Of a stretch of DNA of 32,935 bases, positions 6,592 through 15,324 are shown piece after piece. The notes beneath the pieces are model-generated. The model was not told the origin of the DNA and ran no database searches. It saw only the letters and a program-made list of their open reading frames with translations. Made by a program: the position numbers and the translations under genes. The stretch is from Deltaproteobacteria bacterium. GTDB taxonomy: Bacteria > Myxococcota_A > Polyangia > Polyangiales > Polyangiaceae. The stretch's first letter is position 1; every line of letters starts with the position of its first letter. The stretch covers positions 1 to 32,935 of the forward strand of contig JACQWT010000100.1 in assembly GCA_016209145.1 (NCBI GenBank), read 5' to 3'.

Positions 6592-9500
6592 CAGGCCGCG
6601 CGGATCGATGCGGTTGACGGGATCGCTGCGGTTGTAGGCGTAGACGTTGAGACCGCCAGCGAAGAGGATCGGATCCTTTGCCGTCCACCTGCCGACCTCG
6701 GGATCGTAGTCCCGTGCGCCGAAGCGTACCAGGCGCGTGTCAGGGTCGTAGAGCCCGCCCGCGAAGCCGAAGGGCTGGAAGCCGGGGTTGGTGTCCACCA
6801 GCACGTTGCCCCAGGCGTCGTAGTCGAGCCGCTGGACCACGTTCCCGGCCGGGTCGACGACCAGCCGTACGCTGCCCAGGTGGTCCGTCACCATCCGGTA
6901 GGCGGTGAAGCCCTTGACCAGGTAGTCGGGGACGTGGGCCTTGGTGCCATAGACGAATCGTGACTCGACCTCGTAGCCGTTGGCCTTGAGCTCGGCAGTA
7001 GGACCGATCCCGCCGCCGTAGAGCCATCCCTTCTTCAGCACACCGCCCACCTTCTTGCCCACACGGCGGTTCAGGCCGTCCACCAGGTACTGGATGCTCG
7101 TGCCAGTGGGGAGGCTCACGGCACGCAGGTTGCCAAGCACGTCGTAGTTGTAGCTGGTGGCGCCGGACGGACCGGTCTTGTACGACAGCTCGCCCGCCGC
7201 AGTGTAGCCGTAGCTCGTCGAGCCGTGCGCGAGCAGACGGTCCTGGGCATCGTATGTGGCCGCGATCGATTCGCCCGAGAGGCTCACCTGCGTGCGGTTG
7301 CCATTGGCGTCGTAGCCGTACTGGGCGGCCAGCGCACAGCTCACCTGGTCGCAACTGCCGTTGCCTTCGTAGACTTCTGCCAGGTGGCCGGCATCGTCGT
7401 AGCGGTACTCACGGCCCACGGTGGCGCCCAGAACTAGCTCGGTCGAGAGCACGATGCGGCCGAGGTCATCGTAGGTGTAACGAGCGTCGTAGAACGGAGA
7501 GCCGGAGCGCGCCGCGACGTGCCCCGTTAGCTCGGCGTAGCCGTCGTACGTGAAGGTATCAGCGATGCTGCCGAGGGATGTTGCCGCCACGAGCCCGGTC
7601 GCGGAAACGCGGGTGATGCTGAGAGCGCCCGCCTGGGTGAGCAGGCCGTCGGGCTCGCCATAGCCGTAGGAGATGACGTTCCAGCCGAGCTGCTCGTCGG
7701 TCACACGCAGGTCGTCGTTGTAGGCCAGCGCTAGCTTCCCGCTCACGGGCCCCGACCACCTGATCGATTCGACGAGGCTGCCGCTGTAGGTGAAGTCTAG
7801 GAGTCTGTCGGAGAAAAAACTAAGTGCGCGGAATTGTTCGGTTCCAGCGTCAGAGTAAAGTGAGCGATTTCGATAACTTGGACCATTTCGAGCACGCTTT
7901 CTCCGACACACTCCTAGCGTGACGCCGTCGGGGCTGGCAGCAATGCGCTGGAGCTTGCCCGGCGTAGCGGCGTACTTGGAGAAGTAGCTGTACTGGAGGA
8001 GGCCGGAGGGCAGGGCGAGCTTGGCGAGCCGGCCGGCGTCGTCGTGGGCCGGATCGACGGTCAGCAGGTCGGGGCGCGTCACGAGCTCGAGCTCGCTGTC
8101 AAGGCTGTAGTCGAGCAGGGTCTGGTGGCCTGGCAGCCCAATGCTCGGGGCGGTGTAGCTCGCCACGAGGTCGCGCGGCTCGTACCCGAAGCGGTGAACC
8201 TGCTCCGGCTCGAACGCCGGTGGCGCGCCAGGCTGGGCCAGCTTCGTCAGGTTGCCGTTCTCGTCGTAGACAAAGCGTACCCGCTCCCCGTCGGGGAACG
8301 TCTTGGAGGTCACCCTGCCGACGGCGTCGTGGGTGAACTGCACAACCTTGCCAAGCGGGGCCTTGATGGTCTCGATCTGGCCCAGCGCGTCGTAGAAGTA
8401 CTCGTACTTGCGCCCGCCCTGCGTGGTGCTCTTCAGCCGCCCCTTGAGGTGTTCGGGCTCCCAGATGTCGTAGTAGGCGAACTCCGTCGGCAAGACGCCC
8501 TGGACCTCGATTCTGGTCGGCCGGCCGACGGCGTTCAGCTCTACCAGCGTCTTGCGGCCGGTGGGCGTCGTGCGCGTGATCCGCGGCGCGGGCCCGGTGC
8601 CGTCGAACAGCGCGGTGAACGTCTTGCCGTTGACCGTTTCGGTCTCGGTCAGGGTCTTGAGGCTCAGCGGGTCATGGGCAACGGCCAGGCTCACGCTGCG
8701 GGCCGTCTTGACATTGAAGGTCTTGCCGCCGGTCTTCACGGTCACCGTCTCGGCCAGCGGAGCCAGTATCCCGAACCGTGGATCGGGCGCCCGGGTAAGC
8801 GCGATGCTCGTGCCATCCGCCAGCTCGGTCACGACCGTGGCGTCTTTGGCGAACGTCGCCGCGGCCGTCAGACCGTCCGGCGCCGTGACCCTCTGGCGCA
8901 GTCCCTCGGGCGCCGGCAGCAGGTCGTAGACGCTCTTGCGGCCGAGCGCCGTGGTCACCGTGACAGACTCCTTGTACTCTGCGGGCCACTGCTGCCGCTG
9001 GAAGGTCTGGAAGCCGCCGGCCGAGTCCTCGGCACTGATGAGCGCGCCCGCGTCGTCGTAGCCGTAGCTGTAGCTGTTGCCGCGCGGCAGCGTCCGGCTC
9101 TTCAGGAGGCCCCCCGGGTAGTACGTCATCGACACCGTCTCGCCCGCGGGGTTAGTGATCGACGCGACGCCGCCCAGCTCATCGTAGCCGAGCTGCGTAG
9201 CCAGCCCGGACGGCGAGCGAATCGAGGTCGGGACGCCGTTCTCGTCTCGCTCGATGGTCGTCACCCGGCCGTCGACGTCCCTGATTGTGACCAGCAGTCC
9301 GTCCGAGTCATAGCCAAAGGTCCTGAGGACGACGTTGGTGAGCGCGTCATGGGTGCGGACGTGCCTGTCCGTCACCTCGCTGAAGACGTAGTACTGGCGG
9401 CCGTCGCGAGAGGGAAACACCACTTCGCTGTGCGATTCCGGCCGCGGCGGAGCAATCGCCCACACGCGGCTCGCGCTCCCGTCGACCAGGTACAGCCGGC

Positions 9501-12500
9501 CGTCCGCACCAAAGGCGAAGTTCCCCCTCGAGTCGGAGAAACGGTGCCGCAGGGCCGGGCAACCGTCCCGCTGACAAGCCTCCAGAATCGGACCACTGTA
9601 TCCAGCCGCGCGCGTGATGATGCCCTGCGGATCTACCCTCCGAAAGACCCCAAAGGAGAAGGTCCCCGATGGCGGAGCCCAGCCGTTCAGCCACACGCTC
9701 CCGTCCAAGCCGACCGCGAGATACCGCGCATGCACGGTCGCATCGCGCGCATGTCCACCATCTCCGGCGTCACCCTGGAGCCAGTTGTACGTGCCCGTCC
9801 CGGCCACCGTAGCGATCGTGCCAGAGCTCGAGACGTGGCGAACGCGGCTGTTGCCCTCATCGGCGATGTACAGCCCTCCTTGGCCGTCGAGCGCGATGTC
9901 CATGGGAGAGCGAAGCTGCGCCAGCCGGGCGGGCCCGCCATCGCCGCTGAAGCCCTGAATGTTCGGCGTACCGGCTACGCGGTAGAGCCGCCGGTCCGGA
10001 CCGATGCGCATCACCGTCGCCCACGTATCGGAGAAGTAGACGCTGCAATCCGGTCCGGCCGTGATGGTAAGCCCGTAGATGCCCCCGAGACAGAGATCGA
10101 CGTCCAACGCGGGCGTCCCGTCCGGGCTCTCGTCAGCACACGAGGCGAGCGGGCCGCCGCCTCCCGCCCATCTTTCCAGCGGCTGGCCCGGCCGGTAGCG
10201 CAGAAGGATGGTGTCGCCGACCCCGCCGCCGGTGGCATAGTCCGAGAGGATGAAGAGCGAGCCGTCGCAGGCGAGGGCCAAGGAGTGGGGATAGCCGATG
10301 TGCTTCTGGATGTCGGTCGGGAAATCGCAGTAGTAGTATGGCAGGGGATAGCGCTGGGGCGAGCCAATGTAGGTCGAAATAGTCCCGCTGGTGTCTACCT
10401 TGCGGACGCGGCAGTTGTCGGCGTCGGCGATGTACGCGGCGCCGTCGGGGCCGATGGCCACATCGCTGGGCACGGCGAGCTTCGCGGCGCTGGCCGGGCC
10501 GCCGTCGCCAGAGAAACCGTACTCGCCCGTGCCGGCCACTGTGCTGATGGTCAGGCCGAGGCCGCGCCGCAGCAGTGCATTCTGGGCTTCCTTGGCGGCG
10601 TCGCCGAAGGAGATCTGCGTGCCGTTGCCGAGGTAGAGGACGTTGGCGCGCGGGTCGTAGCTGTGGTGAACGTCGAGGCTGATGCCGCCGGGGAGCTGCT
10701 TCACGGTCTCGCTGCGGCCGATGTAGCCACTCCAGGAGCGCGACAGGGCGTACTCGGCGCGCGCCGGGACGAGCGCCAGTCCCGGCTGGTCACCGAAGTT
10801 GCCGAAGGGATCGACCGCCGCGTACGTCGTGTCGTACACGTAGTACAAGCGGGTGGTCAGCGGATGCAATCCGCTCGTGCGCCGGCCGTAGGCGTCCAGG
10901 CCGTCCCAGGCGAAGTCGATCTGCTGGCTGGGCCTGGGCGAAAAGCTGTGCGCGAACTGCCGCCCGGCTACGTCGATTTCCAGGTCTACGCGCTTCAGAT
11001 TGGCCGACGGGTTCGGTCCTGTCAGAGGGATGGTGACCCTGGCGCCGGTGAAACCGGGCACGCGGTCGCTGCGGTAGTGGAGCTGGTAGGGCGCGCCAGG
11101 CAGCTCGAATGACTGCTGCAGGACGGTATGGTTGACGTCGATGGTGCACGCCCCCTCGACCTCGCACGGCTCGTTGACCCAGCCGAGCAGGGAAACGGTG
11201 GATACGTTCGGGTCATCGACCGGGTCATCGGGGTCTTCTCCTGGACCTGGCCCGGCCGGTACCCAGCCGTAGTTGCAGTCAAGGGGCGTGAAGTGCATGA
11301 GGGGCACCCGCCACAGGGTGCGCCCCACGGCGTGGTGCTGGACAAGCTCGGCGCGCTCGGCCTCGGTGATCCCGATGGCCTCCAGCTCCGAGGCGTCTTC
11401 GGCCACGCCGTCGCCATCGATGTCAAGCTCGGCGCGGCCTCCCCAGATGGCCACGATGAGGATAACACGACCGCTCGGCGAGGGCGTCCAGCAGCCGTTG
11501 GTGCGCTGGTAGTAGCCGGTGGGCACGGGGGTGCCGACGGGGAGGCCAAGGAAGTTGTCGACGTACATCAGCACGGGTTGGTTGAAGTCCACCCGCAAGG
11601 CGCCGGCCTGCACGGCTTCCTCGACGCTCAAGTCCACGGCATAGGTGTAGGCGCTTTGCGGCGGCAGCTCGGCCGGCATGGCCTTGGGGCCGCAGGAGCC
11701 GACCGTGTACTCCGTGCCGCGAACGTGCAGCGTCGTGAGCGGGTAGGTGACGGAGCCTCCGGGGTCCATGACCATCTGCGCCGTCGTTCCAGGCGCAAAG
11801 AGCAGCATCACCTGCCGTTGTCCGTCCTGGTCCGCCACGGCCGAGCCCACCGCGATCTGAAACTCGGGTGTGCTCGCGCCTAGCTCGATCGTGCCGACCA
11901 TAGGATCGTAGGGCGTGAGCACGACGTCGGGAAGCATGGAGAAGTCTTGCCAGGGCGGGGTGACGTGGCGGTCAACGGGCAGGTAGCCCGGAGCCTCGTA
12001 GCGCACCACCAGCGGGCCCCCACCGTTGACCATCAGGTCGAACATCCCGTTCGGCCGGCTCAGGGTCGAGCCGAGCTCCGGGTGCTCGGCGACGCGAACC
12101 TGAACGCCCCCGAGCGGAGCTCCGTCGCAGCTCGTCACAAGGCCGCGCAGCACGGCGGCACGCCGTGGCGCGAATGCCTCAGGCAGCGCACCGGTCTGCA
12201 CCGCGCCCGGACCGGAAAAGAGGAACGAGTGGTCCCGGAAGAACGAGAAGCGCGTCGCGTCGAGCGGCGGCGCGACAATGCCGGGCTCGGGCGGCCCGGT
12301 GCTGCAGCTTCCCAGGCCATCGCAGACGTTGCCAGCGCCGCAGGGACTGCCGGCCGGAAGCGGGAAGTGCTCGACGCCGTAGTTGGGATCGCAGGTGTCG
12401 GCCGTGCAGTCGTTGCCGTCATCGACCAGCGGCGGGCTGCCAGCCGCGCACAGCCCAGCGCCGTCGCAGATCTCCTGGCCGTTGCACAGATTGTTGTCGG

Positions 12501-15252
12501 CACAAGGCGTCCCCGGGGCCGCCGGCGCGTGGGTGACATTGCCCGTCGCGGGGTCGCAGGCGTCAACAGTACAAGGATTGCCGTCATCCACTGGGACGGG
12601 CGTGCCTGCCAAACACTTGCCCAGCGCGTCACAGCTCTCCTCGCCATTGCAGGGGTCGGAATCCGAGCACGGAGCGCCTTCCGGCGTGGGCGTGTGCCGA
12701 ACTCCCAGCAGCGGGTCGCAGGTGTCGGTCGTGCAGGCGTTGCCGTCATCGACGGGCAAGGGCACGCCCGCGGTGCAGGTGCCGGCGCCGTCGCAGAGCT
12801 CGAGGCCGTTGCACAGATCGCCATCGGGGCAAGGTGTGCCGGGCGCGGCCGGCTGGTGATACACACCGGCAAGCGGGTCGCAGCCGTCCACGGTGCACGG
12901 GTTGCCATCATCAACCGTCGGCGGCCCGCCCGGCAGGCACTCGCCCCCGGGCCCGCAGATCTCCGCGCCGTTGCACTGGTCGGCGTCCGCGCAGGCAGTG
13001 CCAGGCGCGCTCGGCGTGTGGCTCACGCCGAGCAGCGGGTCACAGCCATCGGCCGTGCACGGGTTGCCGTCGTCCACCGCCAGCGGCACGCCCGGCGCAC
13101 AGGTGCCCGCGCCGTCACAGAGCTCCTCCCCGTTGCACACGTCCGCGTCCAGGCACGGCGTCCCCTGCGGCGCCGGAGCGTGGCTCAGCAGCCCGGTCGG
13201 CGGATCGCAGGCGTCAATGGTGCACGGGTTGCCGTCGTCCACCACGACCGGCAACCCCAGCTTGCAGGCGCCCTGGGCGTCGCACGCTTCCTCTCCGTTG
13301 CACTTGTCCGCGTCCGCGCACGCCGTGCCCTCGGCCACCGGCACGTGGCTGATGGCCGTCTCGGGATTGCAGCTCTGTAGGGTGCAGTCGCACAGATCTT
13401 CGGTGCACGGGTTGCCGTCGTCGGCCTGGGCGCAGAGCTGTGCGCAGCTCGCGAGATCCTGGGAGGCCTGCTCGCAGCCGGGCACGACCGGCTTGCCCTG
13501 CTCGTCACAGCTCACCGACTTCTTGGTCAGTGCGCAGACCACCAGCGCCTCGTACTGCTCCTGGCAGAAGCCCTCACCGAGCGCTGCCTCGCACTCGCTC
13601 GCGCACTGCTGCTCGTTCGCCGGTCCGCCCGGACAGGCCGCCCCGACGAGCAGCGCGCAGTACGCCGGGCAGTCTGGCTCCACCACGACCGGGGCCTCCT
13701 TCTCGATCTCGGTGCCATGGCCCACGCGGATCCCCTCCGCCACAAAGGTGCCCTTGCCGTGGCTCTCTTGCTTGACCCAAACTGTCCCGTTGGGAGCGAA
13801 AACACGCGCCCTGAGCTCGCTCCCGGCGCCGATGACCACGGCGTCCTCGATCGGCACGCCCTTGTCCTTGCCGCCCTGCTTGATGCCAGCGACGAACAGC
13901 TCCACGTCCGCTGGCCCGCTCTGCCCGGCGGGACCGAGGTAGGCCTCGTTGCCGAGCTCGGCCTGCTCGGCCACGCGCAGCTCGCATGGGCTCTGGCACT
14001 CGACGCGCGCTCGGTTGGAGACATCCAGGCTGCCAAGCTCGTAGACGCCACCCGAGAGGCTGAGCATGGTGGGCGCATCCTTCTGTCCGGGCTTGAGCTT
14101 CACAGCGCCGTAGCTCCCGGCCACGAGCGAGAGCTTCTGGCCGCCCTCCAGCACGACCTCGGGCACACCAGCCGAGAACGCAGGGAAGGCCGGCACCGAG
14201 ATGGCCAGCGGCAGCGCAAGCGGGCTCATGCAGGGCCCCTTGATGGTGCCCTTGTTGTCGAGCACGTTGTAGCCCGCCTCTCCGGCGACGACGGCGCCAG
14301 CCTTGAGCCGCACCTGGTTCGCCCGCAGCGAGCCGGTGACCACAGCGCCGTTCTCCAGCAACGCCTCGAAGCCACCACCGCCGAGCGTGGGCTGGGCGGC
14401 CTTGTCGATCGCGGCCACGTCGCCGTCGGCAACGCTGTCGTGCTCGAGCCGGACGCTGCCAAGGGCGACCAGTAGCTCCGCCGGCCACTCGGGGCCCGAT
14501 ACCCACTCTGGATCGACCACCACCGGGAAGCGCAGACCGGCGAGTCTAGCCGCGGCTGCGATCACCGGCAACTCGCCCGCCGTCTCGAGGCGCAGCGAGA
14601 CCAGCCGGCGCGTGCCGCGCGCGTCGATGGCAATAGCGCGGGTCGTGCGCCAGGCGACCCGGCCTGAGCCATCCAGCACCTCGATTCGGCCGCTCCGCTC
14701 GCGCACCGCGGACACGCCCGGACCGGGGTGAAGCAGGTAGCGAGCAGTCGCCGGCGCCTCGGGACCGTAGAGCACGCGCAGCTCCTCGACGCGGTTCGTG
14801 CCGAGCGCGACGATGACGTCCGACGCTGGCTCGGCGCGCCTGTACACGACGGCGCCGTCCTCAATCCTCCCCGGCACGGCATGGCGACCGAGCGCGCTCA
14901 CTTCCAGCCAGATCCCAGAAGCGCCAGGCCGCTCGAGGCGCAGGGCACCGCCGGCGCTCGCTGGAGCCGAGGCGGCAAGCCTGGCCGAAGCCTCTGCCGC
15001 GTCGGGGTGCAGTACGAACCTCCCGTCCCGCTCGGCGAGCCGTGCGGCGCGGGGCACCCTCGCTGCAAGCGCCGCGGTGGCCTGCCAGCTCGGCTCGGCC
15101 GCGAAGGCCGGGCGGCCGTCGGCACGGCCGCCGTGTCCAAGGGGCGGCTCCACGCCCTCGCCGCCGCTGCACCCGCCTGCGCTCGCGACGATGAGCGTTG
15201 CTAGGAAGACGCCGCCAAGGGTAGCCCGTTCACCCCCCCCTGCATGGCCCAT
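6106..15252 (-). CDS. Giant lipoprotein RHS/YD-repeat polymorphic toxin with NHL propeller
   Basis: About 3,048 aa from the ATG at 15252. This start places a compact signal (GVFLATLIVASAGGC, lipid Cys28) at the N-terminus; upstream ATG (15288) and GTG (15300) starts are also possible. In order: a beta-rich N-terminal region to about 520; a Cys-rich segment; seven ~54-aa Cys-rich repeats (about 610-985); a carboxypeptidase-regulatory-like fold (about 1010-1100); NHL propeller repeats (about 1565-1940, for example STVAGTGEYGFSGDGGP and GFSGDGGPARLAQL); YD repeats (about 1945-2850, for example YGYDANGNRTQVSL); and the RHS core (YDPEVGRWTAKDPI) ending in DPRGL, the usual self-cleavage site. The remaining 161 residues are the toxin part. 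The layout matches shell-forming RHS effectors. The gene follows glgE closely on the same strand and carries an insertion at 7801-7913. Confidence 0.92.
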   Translation of the reverse strand: MGHAGGGERATLGGVFLATLIVASAGGCSGGEGVEPPLGHGGRADGRPAFAAEPSWQATAALAARVPRAARLAERDGRFVLHPDAAEASARLAASAPASAGGALRLERPGASGIWLEVSALGRHAVPGRIEDGAVVYRRAEPASDVIVALGTNRVEELRVLYGPEAPATARYLLHPGPGVSAVRERSGRIEVLDGSGRVAWRTTRAIAIDARGTRRLVSLRLETAGELPVIAAAARLAGLRFPVVVDPEWVSGPEWPAELLVALGSVRLEHDSVADGDVAAIDKAAQPTLGGGGFEALLENGAVVTGSLRANQVRLKAGAVVAGEAGYNVLDNKGTIKGPCMSPLALPLAISVPAFPAFSAGVPEVVLEGGQKLSLVAGSYGAVKLKPGQKDAPTMLSLSGGVYELGSLDVSNRARVECQSPCELRVAEQAELGNEAYLGPAGQSGPADVELFVAGIKQGGKDKGVPIEDAVVIGAGSELRARVFAPNGTVWVKQESHGKGTFVAEGIRVGHGTEIEKEAPVVVEPDCPAYCALLVGAACPGGPANEQQCASECEAALGEGFCQEQYEALVVCALTKKSVSCDEQGKPVVPGCEQASQDLASCAQLCAQADDGNPCTEDLCDCTLQSCNPETAISHVPVAEGTACADADKCNGEEACDAQGACKLGLPVVVDDGNPCTIDACDPPTGLLSHAPAPQGTPCLDADVCNGEELCDGAGTCAPGVPLAVDDGNPCTADGCDPLLGVSHTPSAPGTACADADQCNGAEICGPGGECLPGGPPTVDDGNPCTVDGCDPLAGVYHQPAAPGTPCPDGDLCNGLELCDGAGTCTAGVPLPVDDGNACTTDTCDPLLGVRHTPTPEGAPCSDSDPCNGEESCDALGKCLAGTPVPVDDGNPCTVDACDPATGNVTHAPAAPGTPCADNNLCNGQEICDGAGLCAAGSPPLVDDGNDCTADTCDPNYGVEHFPLPAGSPCGAGNVCDGLGSCSTGPPEPGIVAPPLDATRFSFFRDHSFLFSGPGAVQTGALPEAFAPRRAAVLRGLVTSCDGAPLGGVQVRVAEHPELGSTLSRPNGMFDLMVNGGGPLVVRYEAPGYLPVDRHVTPPWQDFSMLPDVVLTPYDPMVGTIELGASTPEFQIAVGSAVADQDGQRQVMLLFAPGTTAQMVMDPGGSVTYPLTTLHVRGTEYTVGSCGPKAMPAELPPQSAYTYAVDLSVEEAVQAGALRVDFNQPVLMYVDNFLGLPVGTPVPTGYYQRTNGCWTPSPSGRVILIVAIWGGRAELDIDGDGVAEDASELEAIGITEAERAELVQHHAVGRTLWRVPLMHFTPLDCNYGWVPAGPGPGEDPDDPVDDPNVSTVSLLGWVNEPCEVEGACTIDVNHTVLQQSFELPGAPYQLHYRSDRVPGFTGARVTIPLTGPNPSANLKRVDLEIDVAGRQFAHSFSPRPSQQIDFAWDGLDAYGRRTSGLHPLTTRLYYVYDTTYAAVDPFGNFGDQPGLALVPARAEYALSRSWSGYIGRSETVKQLPGGISLDVHHSYDPRANVLYLGNGTQISFGDAAKEAQNALLRRGLGLTISTVAGTGEYGFSGDGGPASAAKLAVPSDVAIGPDGAAYIADADNCRVRKVDTSGTISTYIGSPQRYPLPYYYCDFPTDIQKHIGYPHSLALACDGSLFILSDYATGGGVGDTILLRYRPGQPLERWAGGGGPLASCADESPDGTPALDVDLCLGGIYGLTITAGPDCSVYFSDTWATVMRIGPDRRLYRVAGTPNIQGFSGDGGPARLAQLRSPMDIALDGQGGLYIADEGNSRVRHVSSSGTIATVAGTGTYNWLQGDAGDGGHARDATVHARYLAVGLDGSVWLNGWAPPSGTFSFGVFRRVDPQGIITRAAGYSGPILEACQRDGCPALRHRFSDSRGNFAFGADGRLYLVDGSASRVWAIAPPRPESHSEVVFPSRDGRQYYVFSEVTDRHVRTHDALTNVVLRTFGYDSDGLLVTIRDVDGRVTTIERDENGVPTSIRSPSGLATQLGYDELGGVASITNPAGETVSMTYYPGGLLKSRTLPRGNSYSYGYDDAGALISAEDSAGGFQTFQRQQWPAEYKESVTVTTALGRKSVYDLLPAPEGLRQRVTAPDGLTAAATFAKDATVVTELADGTSIALTRAPDPRFGILAPLAETVTVKTGGKTFNVKTARSVSLAVAHDPLSLKTLTETETVNGKTFTALFDGTGPAPRITRTTPTGRKTLVELNAVGRPTRIEVQGVLPTEFAYYDIWEPEHLKGRLKSTTQGGRKYEYFYDALGQIETIKAPLGKVVQFTHDAVGRVTSKTFPDGERVRFVYDENGNLTKLAQPGAPPAFEPEQVHRFGYEPRDLVASYTAPSIGLPGHQTLLDYSLDSELELVTRPDLLTVDPAHDDAGRLAKLALPSGLLQYSYFSKYAATPGKLQRIAASPDGVTLGVCRRKRARNGPSYRNRSLYSDAGTEQFRALSFFSDRLLDFTYSGSLVESIRWSGPVSGKLALAYNDDLRVTDEQLGWNVISYGYGEPDGLLTQAGALSITRVSATGLVAATSLGSIADTFTYDGYAELTGHVAARSGSPFYDARYTYDDLGRIVLSTELVLGATVGREYRYDDAGHLAEVYEGNGSCDQVSCALAAQYGYDANGNRTQVSLSGESIAATYDAQDRLLAHGSTSYGYTAAGELSYKTGPSGATSYNYDVLGNLRAVSLPTGTSIQYLVDGLNRRVGKKVGGVLKKGWLYGGGIGPTAELKANGYEVESRFVYGTKAHVPDYLVKGFTAYRMVTDHLGSVRLVVDPAGNVVQRLDYDAWGNVLVDTNPGFQPFGFAGGLYDPDTRLVRFGARDYDPEVGRWTAKDPILFAGGLNVYAYNRSDPVNRIDPRGLTPAVFALGAVLGGSIGIIYYASTVDIGDASVDGFVGAWGWGALGGALLGELGWWAGGATLGLGSLSGLSGGAIVAAAKAKVCGTGVNQVTDAVRQWLGPNYRVITNKAGDKIFLSQDGLRKVRFDMLRTGAHLSPHAHVEELINGAWVNSGQIYPTDVPPY
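7801..7913. mobile_element. 113-bp MITE-like insertion inside the RHS gene, with CTAG target duplication
   Basis: The ends are inverted repeats: GAGTCTGTCGGAGAAA at the left and, read from the right end, GAGTGTGTCGGAGAAA (15 of 16 match). The element is flanked on both sides by CTAG (7797-7800 and 7914-7917). Removing the element and one CTAG restores the protein text GVTLDFTYSG, a normal YD-repeat join. The added length is 117 bp, exactly 39 codons with no stop, so the host frame survives and gains a basic stretch (CRRKRARNGPSYRNRSLY). It encodes no transposase, so it must have been moved by one elsewhere. A 4-bp palindromic target fits several IS families; the family is not assigned. Confidence 0.85.
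12290..13422 (-). repeat. Seven tandem ~54-aa Cys-rich repeats within the RHS protein
   Basis: Each unit follows DDGNPCTxDxCDP, then a GVxHTP-like stretch, PGTPCxDxDxCNG, xExCDGAGxC and a short x-G-x-P-x-V linker. Six Cys per unit would allow disulfides outside the cytoplasm. The units differ by many substitutions, so the array is old rather than a recent expansion; the first and last units are the most divergent. The same module type is common in surface lipoproteins of myxobacteria. Confidence 0.85.
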
Positions 15253-15324
15253 GCCAACCCGCGTTGCGATCGTGCCCGCCTCCTTCATCACGCTGGGCAC
15301 AAGAGCCCCAACGTCCCCAGGCTC

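Noticed and set aside
8044-11112. 1,022-codon + strand open frame inside the RHS region
   Set aside because: It mirrors the RHS gene on the other strand. The - strand reading has unmistakable YD and NHL repeats.
12290-13422. Regular repeats considered as a CRISPR array
   Set aside because: The period is ~160 bp and is coding (Cys-rich protein modules), with diverged units and no short identical repeats.
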